Positions 36,683 through 49,700 of a DNA stretch of 64,000 nucleotides are shown in pieces. The stretch lies in the NCBI RefSeq assembly GCF_008831285.2, contig NC_045141.1, positions 26,897,315 to 26,961,314 of the forward strand. Reading direction: 5' to 3'. The notes below the pieces were generated by a model. It made no database searches and had not been told where the DNA came from. It worked only from the letters and a program-made list of their open reading frames with translations. Source of the stretch: Nymphaea colorata. Lineage: Eukaryota > Streptophyta > Magnoliopsida > Nymphaeales > Nymphaeaceae. The position numbers and the translations under genes are program-made. How positions within the stretch are numbered: the first letter of the stretch is position 1; each line of letters opens with the position of its first letter.

Positions 36683-39600
36683 CTTAGCCCCTACCCATTT
36701 ACTTATTTGTATATTAATGCCCCTAATCGATCGTTTTTATACATGGTGCCCTTCAATTATTTTACTGTAAATTACATCTTAGCCAGAACTTTTTTGGCTC
36801 TGCCACTGGTCAATACACTAATTAACTGCTGAAAGCTTCGGATACCAGAGAAACAAAACTTTCTAATAAACTTGCGAATGCACAAAGCAATAAATATAGG
36901 TCTTGTATCGGTCAGTGCACGTATACTTAACTCAAGAACATACTCGATACTGGTTTTCAAGCCCCTGTTTTTGTTTTTCCTTTCACTGCGAAGCTCTGTG
37001 ATGACCTAGTATTTATAAGCATTCAGCTTTGTCAGTGATGCGGATTCCATTTATGCTCTACTCCGGTGTAAACAGAAAAAGAAAAAATTATCGTTGAAAA
37101 TTGTTGATGACCATGCGAAGAAGTGGTTGTCCAGCAGCCAGTGCGCATGTGTTAAATGATCAGAATCAACCCTCTTTCTTACCTTTATTCTTCTTCAGTG
37201 GTAAGCTGATTGGTAGTTCATGGTGATTCCCCATCAGTTAAGCAAAATATGAAGTGCAGAAGCAGATGAATTGAAAAAATATTATGACACCCTAGACCAT
37301 GGAACCCAGGGAAGCAGAGTGAATTGGGAAAGGAGTTGGAGGAAAAGAAGTGAAATATAGAAAACCCGGCCTCTTGGTGACTATAATCTACGTACGATAG
37401 AATAACTTGGCTAACATATGTATTATGAAAAAAATGAAATGATGTGTTATTCTTTCATATTAGGTGTAGAGAAAATATAATTTATGCTAGAATGGGGAAA
37501 AATATGAAACCAACGAAAAGGAGATCTGCAAGGCCTTAATATCGCGGTGATTGGAAATGATCACTGCCGGAGGCGACATCGGACAATGAATTGCCATGCG
37601 AATGCGATTGTGTTGAGACATCAGAAGTGTGGTGGCGATGAATGTTACACGGTGAACACCCACTGACCTTTCTTATACATTGTTAAGACAAAAATGAAAA
37701 AACGCCCTTTTCGAAAGATGGTTTTGATATTGCATACTTGTTTCGACGAATAATGAAAATTGGATTGGGATCCTTGGGAAAGTGCCGTACCAGCTTATTT
37801 GGATGGTTGATGGGTTGATAACCAGTAATTTAAATGATTGATGACAAAAAGATACGAAAGCCTTTTTCTCGCGAGCTTGACAGTGGCAATTGATAATGTA
37901 TTAAGGCTCATTGAGAACATATCCTGTTGATGCTTTCTCATCATTAACCTAATGCTCTGCTCTGCTGGCAAGTTGGAGGACACAAGGTTGGTTTGAAGTG
38001 GAACATTTTGGAATATTCGTGGCAGCTTAGTAGAGGGAACTTGGGTGTAGATAGTGTTGTGCATCCATTGTTTGCAGCAATATAGAGTAGTGGTGCCTAC
38101 AAGAATTAAATTGACAATTGAAGTTTCAAAAACCTGCTAGTTGGACCAACTACACTATGTCCCTCGGGGTAAGGGAAGTGTTTACAAGTGATCTATCATT
38201 GAATATTAACTTACTCTAGTATTTTTAGTGAGCGTTTCCATGACACCTTAAAAAGTCATTTTCTACAAATCAGATTTTGTTAAGACATGGTTTTAACCAG
38301 TTTTTGTAATTTCGTTTGTGTTTTTGGGTGACACTGCTAAAATGGCGTTTCTTTGTGAAACTTCGAAAGCATTTTTTTTTTTTATCAAAATTGAGTTTTT
38401 CACCTGTACTTTCCCTAAAGGAAACTCAACCAGCCAATAGGCGAACCTATTGAGCTTAAGTGCGAGTCCAGCCATGATATGTGCGTGTGCGTGCCTGTAA
38501 GCTTGCTTAATGGGCCCGTCCCCGCAAAGGCGTCCCTGGACGTTCAGCGTGATCTCCTAGCATTCGCTGTCCACTTTACATGGCCCTGGTTCAAAGCATC
38601 TTTGAGAAAGGATTGGCCTACTGCCGGCTAAGCCAATTACAGTCCTTGAGGAGGTGGGTCATTGGGAAAAAAGCTTGAAAAAGCTGTGTTTGATTAGAGA
38701 TAATGTCGCCTGATCTTCAATGCATGAGAATTTTCGCTACTAAAACTATTGACAACACTTAGGCCTGCCTTTAGAGGGTTAGTGGTGTGTCGATATAATT
38801 GTTGCGTGTTGCTTTTGGGCAAGGGGTGATGTCAAGAAAGGATATGGCGATCGGAATTTGCCATACTTTTTTGATCTGCTGAAGTTGATGACGTTGTGTT
38901 GCACCCACCAAAGCAGACTTAGGCGTTGCTCGGCCAGGAAGTTCAATGAGCCTGGGACCAGGCCATCATTGCCTGGTTTGAAATGGTTATGTGGCCTTTT
39001 TGCCCATCCTTTAGAATGGGAAAAAGGGAAGGACTCCCTGTTAGTGCGGCTGCAGTGAAAGTAATCATCCGTATGGCTGTTGCTCGACTTGTCCCCTAGA
39101 CTCCAATTAGTGACGCTTGTAGCACGGAACTGTACCTTTTAGTCCTCCAGAAAATCCCAGTCTTTGCAGAAGACAAGCAGCATGTTTAGGTCCGAGATCA
39201 AGTAGGCTTATTCCTAAACTCATTTGAGCGTTCTGAACAGTAATTCTGTGTGCGTGTGCATCTATATCGATTTTAGTCAACCTGCTCCCTCACCAGTGAG
39301 GAGAGATTACTCTATCCCAATCCGAATGGCATGCATCGTTCCATGACCCAAGTTTAGGTATTAAGATGGTCACTTTTACCCAAGTTCATCCAACTCATGT
39401 TAAGTTTAATGAAATTACTATCATCTCATTCTCTTCTTGAAATGGAAAGTGTCGTTGATGGTTAAGTGAATCTTCCAATCTCAATTTGGGCACAAGTACT
39501 ATGTGATTAGCGTTCTCTTGAAAATGCTTATGATGGCTTGTGCATACACTTCGATTCTTGTGCATAAGAAGCCGACTGGTAGGCAGAATGTTGTGTTCTA

Positions 39601-39849
39601 AGAACACACGCTTCTGTAACATATATATTAAAAAACACCATGTTTTTGTTCTACCAAACATTATATAACCATGTCAAGCGTTTAACTATTGAATTTAAGG
39701 ACATCTATAATTGCGCTATGCTTTTTAAAGCAAAAACATGGTGTTTTGGGGCGTATTTTAGGAGAATGCGTTCTAAAATGAAAGACTAAAATCTTCTTCC
39801 ATTTCTTCTTCTAGACGTGGGTCCTCATGGGTATTGTGGACAAAAAAAC

Positions 39850-40067
39850 TTTTCATCTTTCTTTCTTTTCTCTCACAATCCCTCTAATTTTGGAGGGATT
39901 AGATTTACACTGATCTATCATTTCCTTTCTCTTCCTTTCCTTTCCCTCCCCTCGTAGCCAAACACACTTTGTTTCTTTTCCTCCCTTTCCCTCATTTCTA
40001 CTTAGCCAACAAAAAAAAAAAGAGATTGTTCAATCTTTCCATTTCCTTCCAACAAAACAGGCCGTAA
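39850..40067 (-). mobile_element. MITE-like element, family shared with 54165-54620
   Basis: Read on the minus strand it begins GGCCTGTTTTGTTGGAAGGA and contains AGATTGAACAATC, then TGTAAATCTAATCCCTCCAA-AATTAGA. The element at 54165 has the same order of blocks on the plus strand. There is no coding capacity. The purine-rich body and GGCC-type end resemble hAT-like MITEs; the superfamily is inferred. Confidence 0.6.
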
Positions 40068-41252
40068 ATGCTATGTAATAAGTGAAAAGATACTCAAAAC
40101 TACTGAATGGGTCTTCCCCTAACTAAACTCGTTCGCGAAGGAGGAGCAAGGAACATGACTTTGATACAATGTTGGAATTTTCCAAAATCTTTTCATAGCA
40201 GGAAAAAAAGTTGAAAAGAAAGAGAGACACAAGAAATCACACGTCTCAATAGGTAGAGATAGTGAGAGAATCTCATTAATAGTAAGGCGTCACACTTACT
40301 GAACAAGTACCTGGAATGGGCGTTCATGCAAATGGATACAAGTAATAAGAGAACCGGTGCAGATCCAATCGGTAAAAGAAGCAACGCACAAAGACATACA
40401 CGCGTCCAAACACAAACGGCGGGTGGTTCGTGAAAAGAAAGATGGAACACGAAGGATTCCATCAGCCTTCTTACATGTAAGACACCATTCTACAGATGCG
40501 TATTGCGTAAGGTCAACCGTGGCGAGTGCATCCATCGTGGCCCCGCAATGGTAAAGTAACAGCGGTAAAGGAGAACTCTGCTTGTGGGATGTCAACTGGG
40601 TCACAGGATACATGAGTGAAGGCTGAAAAGGTGAGGGTTGTGAAGATGCTCGCGTGTCTACTCTTTTGACATAGCAATAGTGCGATCAACTATCCACTAT
40701 GGACACCAAAAACAGTGCCCCTTCACAGTAAGCCAATGGGATTGTTCGTGCACGTATGACTAGTTTTTTCACTTATCCCGATAATATCTAAAATAGTGAA
40801 ACGTGGTCTGGATCCATGCACTAAGACGGAATATATACATATATATGACAGTTCAATGCTGTCATGTGTTGGATGTAGATAGATGGCTAAATTTAAAAGT
40901 TTGTCACTAAGAAACAGTCATTTGATTGGCATTAGCTACAGTTTAATCAGACAAAATTTTGATACTTAAGCAAATAAATGGAATTTGATTACTAAAGCGC
41001 GTTGTTGGTCATTATTTAGAGCCTATAATGACTTCTGTGTGGATGTCTGTGCATCTAGAGCGGGAGAGGGAGAGGGGGAGAGAGAGGGAGCGAATTCATG
41101 TTCAAATAGAGCATCCTGCGGTTAGACCCGGCTTATATTTTGTAGATTATTTTTGCCTAGAATTGCTTTTGTAATTGATTTCATGAAAATGATGTATTAC
41201 GTTGAGATGGGTTTCATGTCCATGAACACCTTAAGCAACAAAAAGGCTTTTG

Positions 41253-41253
<1 letters not shown>

Positions 41254-41288
<35 letters not shown>
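41254..41288. repeat. (TA)n microsatellite
   Basis: An uninterrupted TA run directly abutting the left MITE. Confidence 0.95.
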
Positions 41289-41291
<3 letters not shown>

Positions 41292-41503
41292 GTCAGCCAG
41301 TTGTCGGATATTGCCAGAGGACAAAATATGTAGAATCCATCGCTAAAAAAACATCATTCAACTGGAGCATTAGTAATGGTTTATGATACAGCAATAGTTG
41401 ATAGTGTTTTTGACAATAGTTTATTGTGTATAACCACAAATTTTAAATATTTCACCATTCAGCAACATCTAGCAGCCAACAAATTTCAATATTCATATAT
41501 ATA
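41283..41503. mobile_element. MITE 1, terminal inverted repeats of about 55-70 bp
   Basis: The left arm (41283-41340, TATATGAAGTCAGCCAGTTG...) pairs with the reverse complement of the right arm (41431-41503), with shared blocks around GATGTTGC/GGATATTGCC and ATTTTAAA/ATATGTAGAATCC. There is no coding capacity. Length is about 220 bp. A second copy lies immediately to the right. Confidence 0.65.
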
Positions 41504-41510
41504 CATGTAT

Positions 41511-41715
41511 AGGGAATTGAAATCAGCCGACTGTAGAACGTTGCCGAATGGTTAAAATTTTAAAATCCATCACTTTAGTTAGAGAATATTAATGGTTTGT
41601 GATGTTGTGGTGATTTATGATGTTTTGAGTGATGGTTTTATGGACTACAGATTCTAAATATTTTGCTATTCGGAAACATCCAGCAGCTAACCACTTTCAA
41701 TTTTCCATATATGGA
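41511..41715. mobile_element. MITE 2, same family as MITE 1
   Basis: The left arm starts GGAATTGAAATCAGCCGACTG and continues TTGCCGAATGG. The right arm (41641-41715), reversed, reads GGAAAATTGAAAGTGGTTAG and TTTCCGAATAG. The arms therefore match in inverted orientation, and the left arm also matches that of MITE 1. Confidence 0.7.
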
Positions 41716-42283
41716 GCAAAATTACCGAATGTTATTGCCAATTTGTTGCACCTTAAAATAGTGGATCTTTTCGTTGCTTCTGATACTTTTTTGTCATCGT
41801 CAGGACCGTGTAATTTCTCTTCATCCGTGGATAATTCGTGCTGTTCTTTTGTTGGCTTCTGTAAAGTTATTCAGAGAATGTTTTCACGTGTTTGTTTATC
41901 AGACTTTTTCCATTTCTAGTCACCAAACTTAATCATCATCGACTGATAGACAATCAAGGGAGGAAACAAAGAGGGCTGGCAGCCGCTATGGTTTTTGAAA
42001 ATTTTAAATTTAACATGTATTAAATTTTTAAAATTTCTTTAAACCCTTGTAAGAATTTTTAAAGAATATATTAACCCCTCTTAACAATTTGTTCATCAAC
42101 TTTTTGACCCTCTCAAGATAAAAGTTCTGGCTCAGTCCTATAAACAATAGTCAGATTTTACTTTATACCACTCAGTGAAAGAAGAAGACCCCTTCCTCCC
42201 CACTGCCTCCTGAATCTAAAAGCTGCATATTGGGGGTATGGAGTGGAGTCAATGCACAATTAACTTGGTGCTGCACTCCACCA

Positions 42284-42306
42284 CCGTATGGCTCAGGACC
42301 ATACGG
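42284..42306. repeat. 8-bp perfect stem-loop
   Basis: CCGTATGG and CCATACGG are reverse complements separated by seven bases (CTCAGGA). Role unknown. Confidence 0.6.
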
Positions 42307-42631
42307 CTCACGGACCTCACACCCACCAAGTCTGTCAGCTACACCATGCCTGGTCAGTAAAAGTTGCTATTGATGAAGGATACAACGTGGATGGGGCGCT
42401 AGAGTCGCTAGCAACAACGTACGCGCGCACGGACGCTTACTGTGGGTTGGTGTGACAGACGTTGCACCTTCAGAATGTGATGCGTAGTACCGGACCTGGA
42501 ATCTTCGTCTTGATTTGATGGGTATAGAAGAGTTTTGAAGGCCTATTAGGATCAATTAATTAATTTGTTGCTGTTTATTTCGTTGGTCATACTAAGAACA
42601 TGAAAAATTGTGCGCTTTTCTGTCTTTTCAG

Positions 42632-43567
42632 CGGAGAAAGAAAAAGAGGGCATATCAAAGCCAATTATTCTTGAAAGGATCATTAGCTTATCCCTCCAAG
42701 GAGAAGGTAAATTTTTTATTTCGTGCACTTCTTGTCAATCAAATGTAGGGAATTTTCCATTATAGGGAAAACTTTTTAGTTCTCTAACTAGAAAGGGCCT
42801 CAGGTTTCTGATTTTTGCATACGTGCCATACTTCTGCTCGCGTCTGCTATAAGAAAACTATAATCTTGTTTTCTTTAATTCGTATTTATTTTTCTATTTT
42901 TTTTTTCTAATGGCAGTACTATAACGATAGACTTGCGTCAGATGGCGTGGTTAAGGTAAGTCATTTCTATGTTATGGTCAACTGTTATCCCTTAATTGAA
43001 AGCTCTTCGAAGCTATACGTATTCGCTTTCCACTTTTGTCGAGGAATGATCGTGACGGTGGTGGGGGATGCAAGAGTCCATTTATTCGTGGATGAGTCAA
43101 TATTCAAATTGTTCAGATGAATAGCACTGAGAGAAGCAAGAATGAAACCACCTAATTACACAAAACTCAAGGAAATTAAATCTGCATAATGATATATCAT
43201 GCCAACCAAAGGGATGTCCACCAAGTTTAGTACGAAGGCTAGGCCATTAATTACTTATATATTTTTATTATACTAAATGAAACTATGATCAATCTCTAAG
43301 TACTGCTTACTTCTCTCGTCTTTTTCATTTCCTGATATTGGTAACCTGCTAGGCTATTAGGCTGCTCTAAGTCCACTAGTATCCGCCATGGACCAGGTCC
43401 CGGAGGCACTGGAGTATAAGCTAGCACCGAGAAATATTAGTTACTACTGTCAACCATTCGGTCGATCAAGATTGCATGGTTACAAACAAACCGAGGAAGA
43501 AGAATTACCCGCTTCTCTTTACGGTAGTTACAGGCTGCCATCTGAAAATAGCCATCATTTATTATAA
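42632..43567 (+). CDS. unrecognised three-exon coding block (3' end of a gene)
   Basis: Three exons join in phase 0 with good borders. Exon 42632-42706 follows TCTTTTCAG (RRKKKRAYQSQLFLKGSLAY-PSKEK) and ends AAG|GTAAAT. Exon 42917-42955 follows CTAATGGCAG (YYNDRLASDGVVK) and ends AAG|GTAAGT. Exon 43361-43567 follows GGCTATTAG (AALSPLVSAMDQVPEALEYK...) and ends at TAA. Together they give 106 residues with no stop, starting with a strongly basic run (RRKKKR) and holding an acidic TEEEE stretch. I do not recognise the family. A possible earlier exon is the open frame from ATG 42239 ending TACACCATGCCTG|GTCAGT (about 42357), but its phase does not fit cleanly. A basic nuclear protein is possible; a decayed gene cannot be excluded. 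Confidence 0.45.
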
Positions 43568-43772
43568 TTTTTTTTTCAAATGTGAATTATGATCAAATGG
43601 CTTAAAGGCTTGTCCATATTTCAAGAACATATCTAATACTACATTCTGACTACCACTAATCGTGGCAACCCTGACTTTAGCCTTTCTCTTCACTGAATGT
43701 GAATAAGTCTGAAGAAAGAAGGATAAAAAAGAGATGGGGAGATTAGTCAGGTTTTCTGGAATGAAAGAAGTT

Positions 43773-43828
<56 letters not shown>

Positions 43829-46602
43829 TCTACCTGAATAAGTTGTATGGTATTGACAATTTTAAATTGTTTTAATCTTGGTAATGGCTGTATGTATAGT
43901 AACATAAACTGAAATTATATGGCAATATGTGCACTTGAGAAAGGTAGAATAAAAGAGTAATGAAAAATGCAAGGTAAACAGACCAAGTCGACTAAAGTGG
44001 GAATCGAGTTAGTGGAGCAAGCATTAAAGCTTTACTAGAGCATTTTTCCCGTAGGTGACTAGGAAAGCACATGACTCTGCATAAAATTTGTTTTCCAGTA
44101 AAGTAGTTAGTCATAACCAAGCAACACATTTAAGAGCTGCCTTAATAAATATATCTGTCATGAGTGCTCGAACCAATGCTTCCCATCTTTTATGACCTGC
44201 CGACAATGGCTTCCGAAAGAACCCAAATCTCCTCAGGAAGTTCCTCGCACCAGTTTTGTAGTCAATCTAGCTAGGAATCTTGTCTAAGTGGAATGTCAAA
44301 AAGTCATTGTTGCCAATTTCATATTTCCAGTAAAAGTCTGTCTCCAACACGATTCATGGTTGGGAAATCGCCGAAACCCACTATCTTCTTTGTTCACGGT
44401 CTGTTCGTAATAACAAACACCAAAGTTTAAAGTCCTATGTAGCCCCAAACCTCCTTTTCTGGCAGCTTAGTTCTAGAAGCTAATGAAAGTATAGTTTCTA
44501 TATTGAATAAATGTATATTTAACATGTGGACATGCTGCTTTTCACTTGCCTGCTGCATATTCCACTAATGCAAAGTGCGTGATCACGTATATTGCATGAT
44601 AACATATTCGGTGTCATTCTAAAGTTCAAGCAATTTGATTATGTATTGACTGCAAGTAAGGTACCATTATCTTTTGAGTGTGAAAGTAGAGTTTGGATAA
44701 AGCTGTCTAGGAAAACTTACTCTAATTGCGGGGTGTTTACCGACTAGACGGACAGTCAGGTGGGTGTGGGTAGAATTTCTGGAAAAGAAAGTTACCTAAA
44801 ATGATAATGCACGAGAGAGAGAGAAATATTTTAGTCCATTGGGAGGAAGAGCCTCCACCAGGCGCGTTTCTCTCGCTCTCTCTCTTGGGGTGGACTGGGG
44901 TGGGGCGGGGCGAGGGCGCCTACTTCCAACTTTGGACATCTGAGTAAATCTGAGTCCATTCATCGGTGCAATTAATGGACTGCCCAACATTCGTTGAACT
45001 ATGCATTTCAGATTCACGATAAAAATTCAAATGTAGCCTTGAGTGCCTTTCAGGATCGACCGGGTCTGATTACTTGTAAATAAATATATGATTAGCTGAT
45101 ATCCCATGTTTGGCATAAGAAATTCTAATGGACACTATGCAAGTAAAATATGATGGTTTAGTAAATGAAGCTTTGAATTTGCATGAACTAAGAATGGTCC
45201 AATCGAAAGTGGTCCTATATAGGGTCCATTTCTAAAAGTGGGGCATATAAGAGAACTGCTCCTGAGAAATGATTGGGATCTGTGAAAGGGCTTCTATACT
45301 AATCCCCAAAAAGGCCTGGTGAGGAAAGCTTGGTACCACCATTGTTTTTTCAAATGAGCTAGCATGAATAACGGCTGCTTGGCTTGGCTCGACCTGTATA
45401 GGCTGGCTAATCTACAAGATACCTACATTAAGTGTGCACATTGCACGTTCAGACACGTAGTTTATGAATTATGCTTGCTGTATTCTAGCTTGTAAATATC
45501 TATGATAAGTGATAACATCTCGTATACAAGTAATATACTTAGGCTAAGGGCATGGCTCGTTCATGATATGTTTGTGAATCTTCTATGAGCATATATCTTC
45601 ATCCTTTGGATTGGGCGTGAACAAAAAACTCTGCTTGTTTGGCTCGTTCATGATAATCTTGTACGCACATTTGTAATAGATGCATACTGACTTGACACCT
45701 ATGATCATTCATGACCACATGGCTCATTTCCCTTGCCCCACAATATAGGCCTACGTTGGCTTACGCATAGGAGGACGATGCGTTCGATGATCTGCCCACT
45801 CGTGGAGGCTCGCGCCACGTTCCTCTGGGGCTTACACGGACCATCAGCTTGCCGGGCCCTACACAACTACGAGCACGCGCCCATGCAGATGCAAACATGT
45901 TCATTATCATAATCAAGCCGGGTTCCAAACTCAACTAAGCTGGATCCGCTATCCAATGATGCTCACATCACCGATCAAAACCAATCTGGTTCCCATCCCC
46001 ATACTTATTCGCTATCCTATGTCAGCACTTAGTTATAGTCCGCACTCCGGGAGGCCCGCCACCGAGAAATATTGGATCCCCACCAGAGATCTCACAGACT
46101 TGCGCCAACCATCATCGTGGGTCCACTTCAGACTTTCACGCAAAACATGGAGCGGAATTCGGGTCTGATTTTACGGGAAGACCCAAACTTGAGACTGGAT
46201 CTTTGTTGGATCTGAAACCCGAGACCCGGAGCTGGCTGAGGCAATGCGTATGCGGGACAGTTATTACCGTGCAGGTGAGTTTGTCCTTTTCTCAAGGCCG
46301 TCGTTCTTTAACGCGCCGGTGAGCTTACGAATCTGCACCGTTGACGGCACAAGGGACGGACGGGGTTGGCGACGCACTAAATGCATGAGGCGGTCGGCCA
46401 CAGGAAGGGGACTCTTTCGATGCTGCGATCGCCGTTATAGCACAATGGCATCCCTCTCCTCTCCTCTCCGAGGACTACGATCCGCCGTCATGCGGAGTGC
46501 TGGCTTGGCGCACTGACGAAGCTTTCACGCGAAAGCAAAGCTGTGCAAATTGCAACACCTCTTCTCTCTCCTTCTCTCCATATGCTGCCAATTGCCGTTC
46601 TC
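43568..46602. other. intergenic; upstream region of the first PHO1 gene
   Basis: No gene is supported. There is a long TA microsatellite at 43776-43825. From about 45770 the sequence becomes richer in GC and contains short unconserved frames (for example 46244-46516 plus), probably promoter and 5' flank of the PHO1 gene. I found no GNATATNC (P1BS) match in the 500 bases before its TATA box. Confidence 0.4.
43776..43825. repeat. (TA)n microsatellite, 25 units
   Basis: The longest TA run in the window. Confidence 0.95.
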
Positions 46603-46609
46603 TATAAAT
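46603..46609 (+). promoter_or_regulatory. TATA box of PHO1 copy 1
   Basis: TATAAAT within TTCTCTATAAATG, 107 bases before the ATG at 46710. The second PHO1 gene has TATAAAA in a similar TTCTCTATAAAA context 113 bases before its ATG, so the core promoter appears shared by descent. Confidence 0.65.
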
Positions 46610-46663
46610 GAAAAAGCACACTCAACACCATACCCCTCGCTCGCTGTAACCATTGCTCTTTCT

Positions 46664-46691
46664 TTCTCTCTCTCTCTCTCTCTCTCTCTCG
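46664..46691. repeat. (CT)n tract in the PHO1 copy 1 leader
   Basis: A CT run ending 19 bases before the ATG, in the presumed 5' UTR; such pyrimidine tracts are common in plant leaders. Confidence 0.9.
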
Positions 46692-46709
46692 CTCCAACTG
46701 CGGATAGAG

Positions 46710-49700
46710 ATGGTGAAGTTCTCGAAGGAGCTGGAGGCACAACTGATCCCCGAGTGGAAAGACGCGTTTGTAAACTACTGGGCACTCAAGAAGAACGTGA
46801 AGAAGATCAAACTGCTCCGGGAATCGGCGGTTGTCAACGCCGCACGCGGGGATGGGGGAGGAGTCTTCTCCCTCTTGAATCCCTTACGTCGCGTCGGGCT
46901 GCAGATCGCCGATAAATTGTTTCGGAAAGGCGAGATGGATGGAGACATCATTCAGGTATCTCTCTCTCTCTCTCTCTCTCTCTAGAGATAGATAATGGAC
47001 GAAGGCGGTTATGTTTGAGAATGGCTTTGTTGCCTCTCCTTTTGGGGCTCTGGAAATTGCTACGTGGAGTGGTGTGAGCATTCGCTCCATCGCTTGCTAG
47101 AGATGTGGACGCTTTTTCCTTTTCGGTTTCTGTTTTTCCGTTGAATTGGCGGTGGAGGGGTGACGGAAGGGAATACGGTCGCCGGAGCTTTCCGTTGCGG
47201 TGGTGCCTCAATCCTCCAGTGCATGTTCCCTCTTTTTGGTTTCTCATTTTCCTTCACCTCTTCCATTGCTCTCTCTCTTTTCTCTGTCACGTAACGTTAG
47301 GCTACGAAATGCTCTCTCCCTTTCTACCATATGAACAGATTGCATACCATATTGGACAAATACTGAAAAATGAGATTTTGTTCTAAAAAGGAAATGAGTC
47401 TTCAGAGTCTCAGACGTACTCGTCGTACAAAAGACGTGCGCCAATCCCTGTCTCTCTTTCTCTCTCTGTGTGCAAAGATGGCAGACGAGAAGAAAAAGGG
47501 ACGGGCAGACATTGAACCTAAAAGGAGATTGATTCTTCGGTGGTATCGTTGTCGTGTGCCAAGCTCAATGATTCCGTCAGGCTTCTTATTACACCTTTAT
47601 CGACCGCCTCTTCGTGACGCCAATAGATATCCTTCAAGGTCCATCGACCTTAGAGCTGAATATTCTAAGTCCCAGATTTTATTGGTTCACAGGTAAGAGG
47701 AGGGGATGAGGAGAATTGGTACGAGACGGATCTGGAGACCTTGTTCACGGAGGACGACGAAGTGAAGGAATTCTTCGTACGCTTGGACGAGCAACTGAAC
47801 AAGGTCAACCAATTCTACAGAACCAAGGAGGCTGAGTTCCTGGAGAGAGGGGAGATCCTCAACAAGCAGCTCCACATCCTCCTCGATCTCAAGCGCGTTC
47901 TCCATGAACGCCACCGGAAGATGTACTCATCCAAGAGCGGCTGCGGGACGTCGCCGCCGGGTTCCATGTCGCCGTCCCTTCGAGGCTCCGAATTTACCGG
48001 TAACCCGCTGACTTCTTGCTCCTGTCGTTGTAGTTGCAGGTGCTGTCTTTCTTTAGGCTCCATTTCTCTCTGTTTCAAAGTTGATGTATCAAACACGCTG
48101 TACTTGCATGAAAAAGACAGCTGGTGGCGATTGCACATAAGACTCTATCTTGAAAGTTGAAACATCATTAACTGACTTAGTACTTTTTTTTTCCCTGGTA
48201 ATTGATTAAAAAAGGTCCGAGTTAAAACGGTAAACAACTCAAGAGAAGAAATAAAAAGAAATGCATGTTTATATTTTATTTTTTCTAATTTTCTTTTCAA
48301 TAAGCATGATTAGATTATTTGCTCTCCACTCTTGAGTGCAGAACTTGTCAACAATAACTTTAATTTCTTTCTGAGGAAACCGGTATATTCAATTTGCGAC
48401 CGTATTAAACGAGTTTTAGTAAAAAGTGGGATAGCGTAGGGCCGCCTTTGGGCTATATGTTAGACGAGTATATGTTGGAGACGGTATATTCTGTCAATTC
48501 TGAACGGGATATCTGATCATGCATCTGCCCGAACTATACATGTGTATGTAATTGGAAATGCCAGAACTTTAGATGGTAACGTCACGATTCTTGAAAACTC
48601 GTGAACTGATTGACAAGTTTTAGTAGTTGAACCCATTTCTCGATCCGGTTCTTCGAGTAGTCCATTTAGCAGTTTCGAATCACTCAATCTCTTTACCATA
48701 GTTGCCATTCACTTTTTCAAAAAGCAATTTTACACAAAATAATTTAAGATATTAATTATATAATTTAAGCTACTTATATAATTCAAAACGTGTCAACTAA
48801 AAATAACAATATAATGATTATGTATGTAACGACTCGACCCACTTTCAGGCGCTCAGCCTCATGACCTAATAGATTCTAATGAGTTCTCTAGCAGTCAACG
48901 TTAAAAAGATTAAGAATCAAGACAACCAACTATTTAACAACCTTTTTTATAAACCTTTGAAGATCCATCGTAATTTTCAATACAACACTAAAATTTTGAG
49001 GTGTTACAATATAAATCGATTTATTAACCATATAGTAAAGTTGATTAATTTGCATAAGTTAACTAAATAGAAAAAAAAATTGGACATATAAAATTGCTTT
49101 TTTAATTTAACATATAAATTGTTATTGGCCTTTTCAAAAATAACAGATGTGATTGTTGAACCTTTTTTGAATGATTTATTACTTCACACATTTATATATT
49201 TTTACTCGCTCTAAATATCCATATAAATAAACAAGTCCTCCTTTGATGTGGTATTTAAAACTAGTAAAGCTCTTCTTAGGTTTTGGATGTTCAGCTACTC
49301 TTTTTTTTTTTTTTAAACTGTTTAATTATGCTGAACTTCTTTTGGCAAAACTTTAGAAATAAAATTTTTAAGGTAGTGCTTGGACGTTTGGCTTCCAAAA
49401 CCAGGTGACGTGGACTGAATGAATTGCTCCTGTCGGGGTGTTACTTGGGTTGTGTCAATCGAGTTCACAAATCAATTTTCAAAAAACCATTTTTTCAAAC
49501 ATTTTTTTTTTTGGGTGTCATCGAACATGTCTAAAGCAAATCACTGCCAAGATTCTGAGTAAGACCACCATGTAAGATGTTTGGATTTTTTTTTTTACTT
49601 TCAATTTTGTATTGCAATTTGTACTTTGCATTATTAGTTGTAATTGTTTATCTTCTAATTACTCCAAAAAATACCTTTGGATTTTTAGTTTGTTTAAGAG

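Larger units (their letters stand above)
34960..42283. other. intergenic; transposon-derived and low-complexity sequence
   Basis: No gene is supported. It holds short direct repeats (35222-35262 and 36619-36682), a MITE at 39850-40067, a TA microsatellite and two adjacent MITEs at 41283-41715. Decayed AT-rich transposon tails lie at about 41950-42140. Small frames (for example 36173-36400 plus and 40193-40613 minus) have no recognisable motif. Confidence 0.4.

Noticed and set aside
47741-48160. PHO1 exon 2 reading continuing past 47999 ([10 protein letters not shown]...)
   Set aside because: The family sequence stops at the donor ACCG|GTAACC and resumes in phase at 50803; the Cys-rich continuation is intron.
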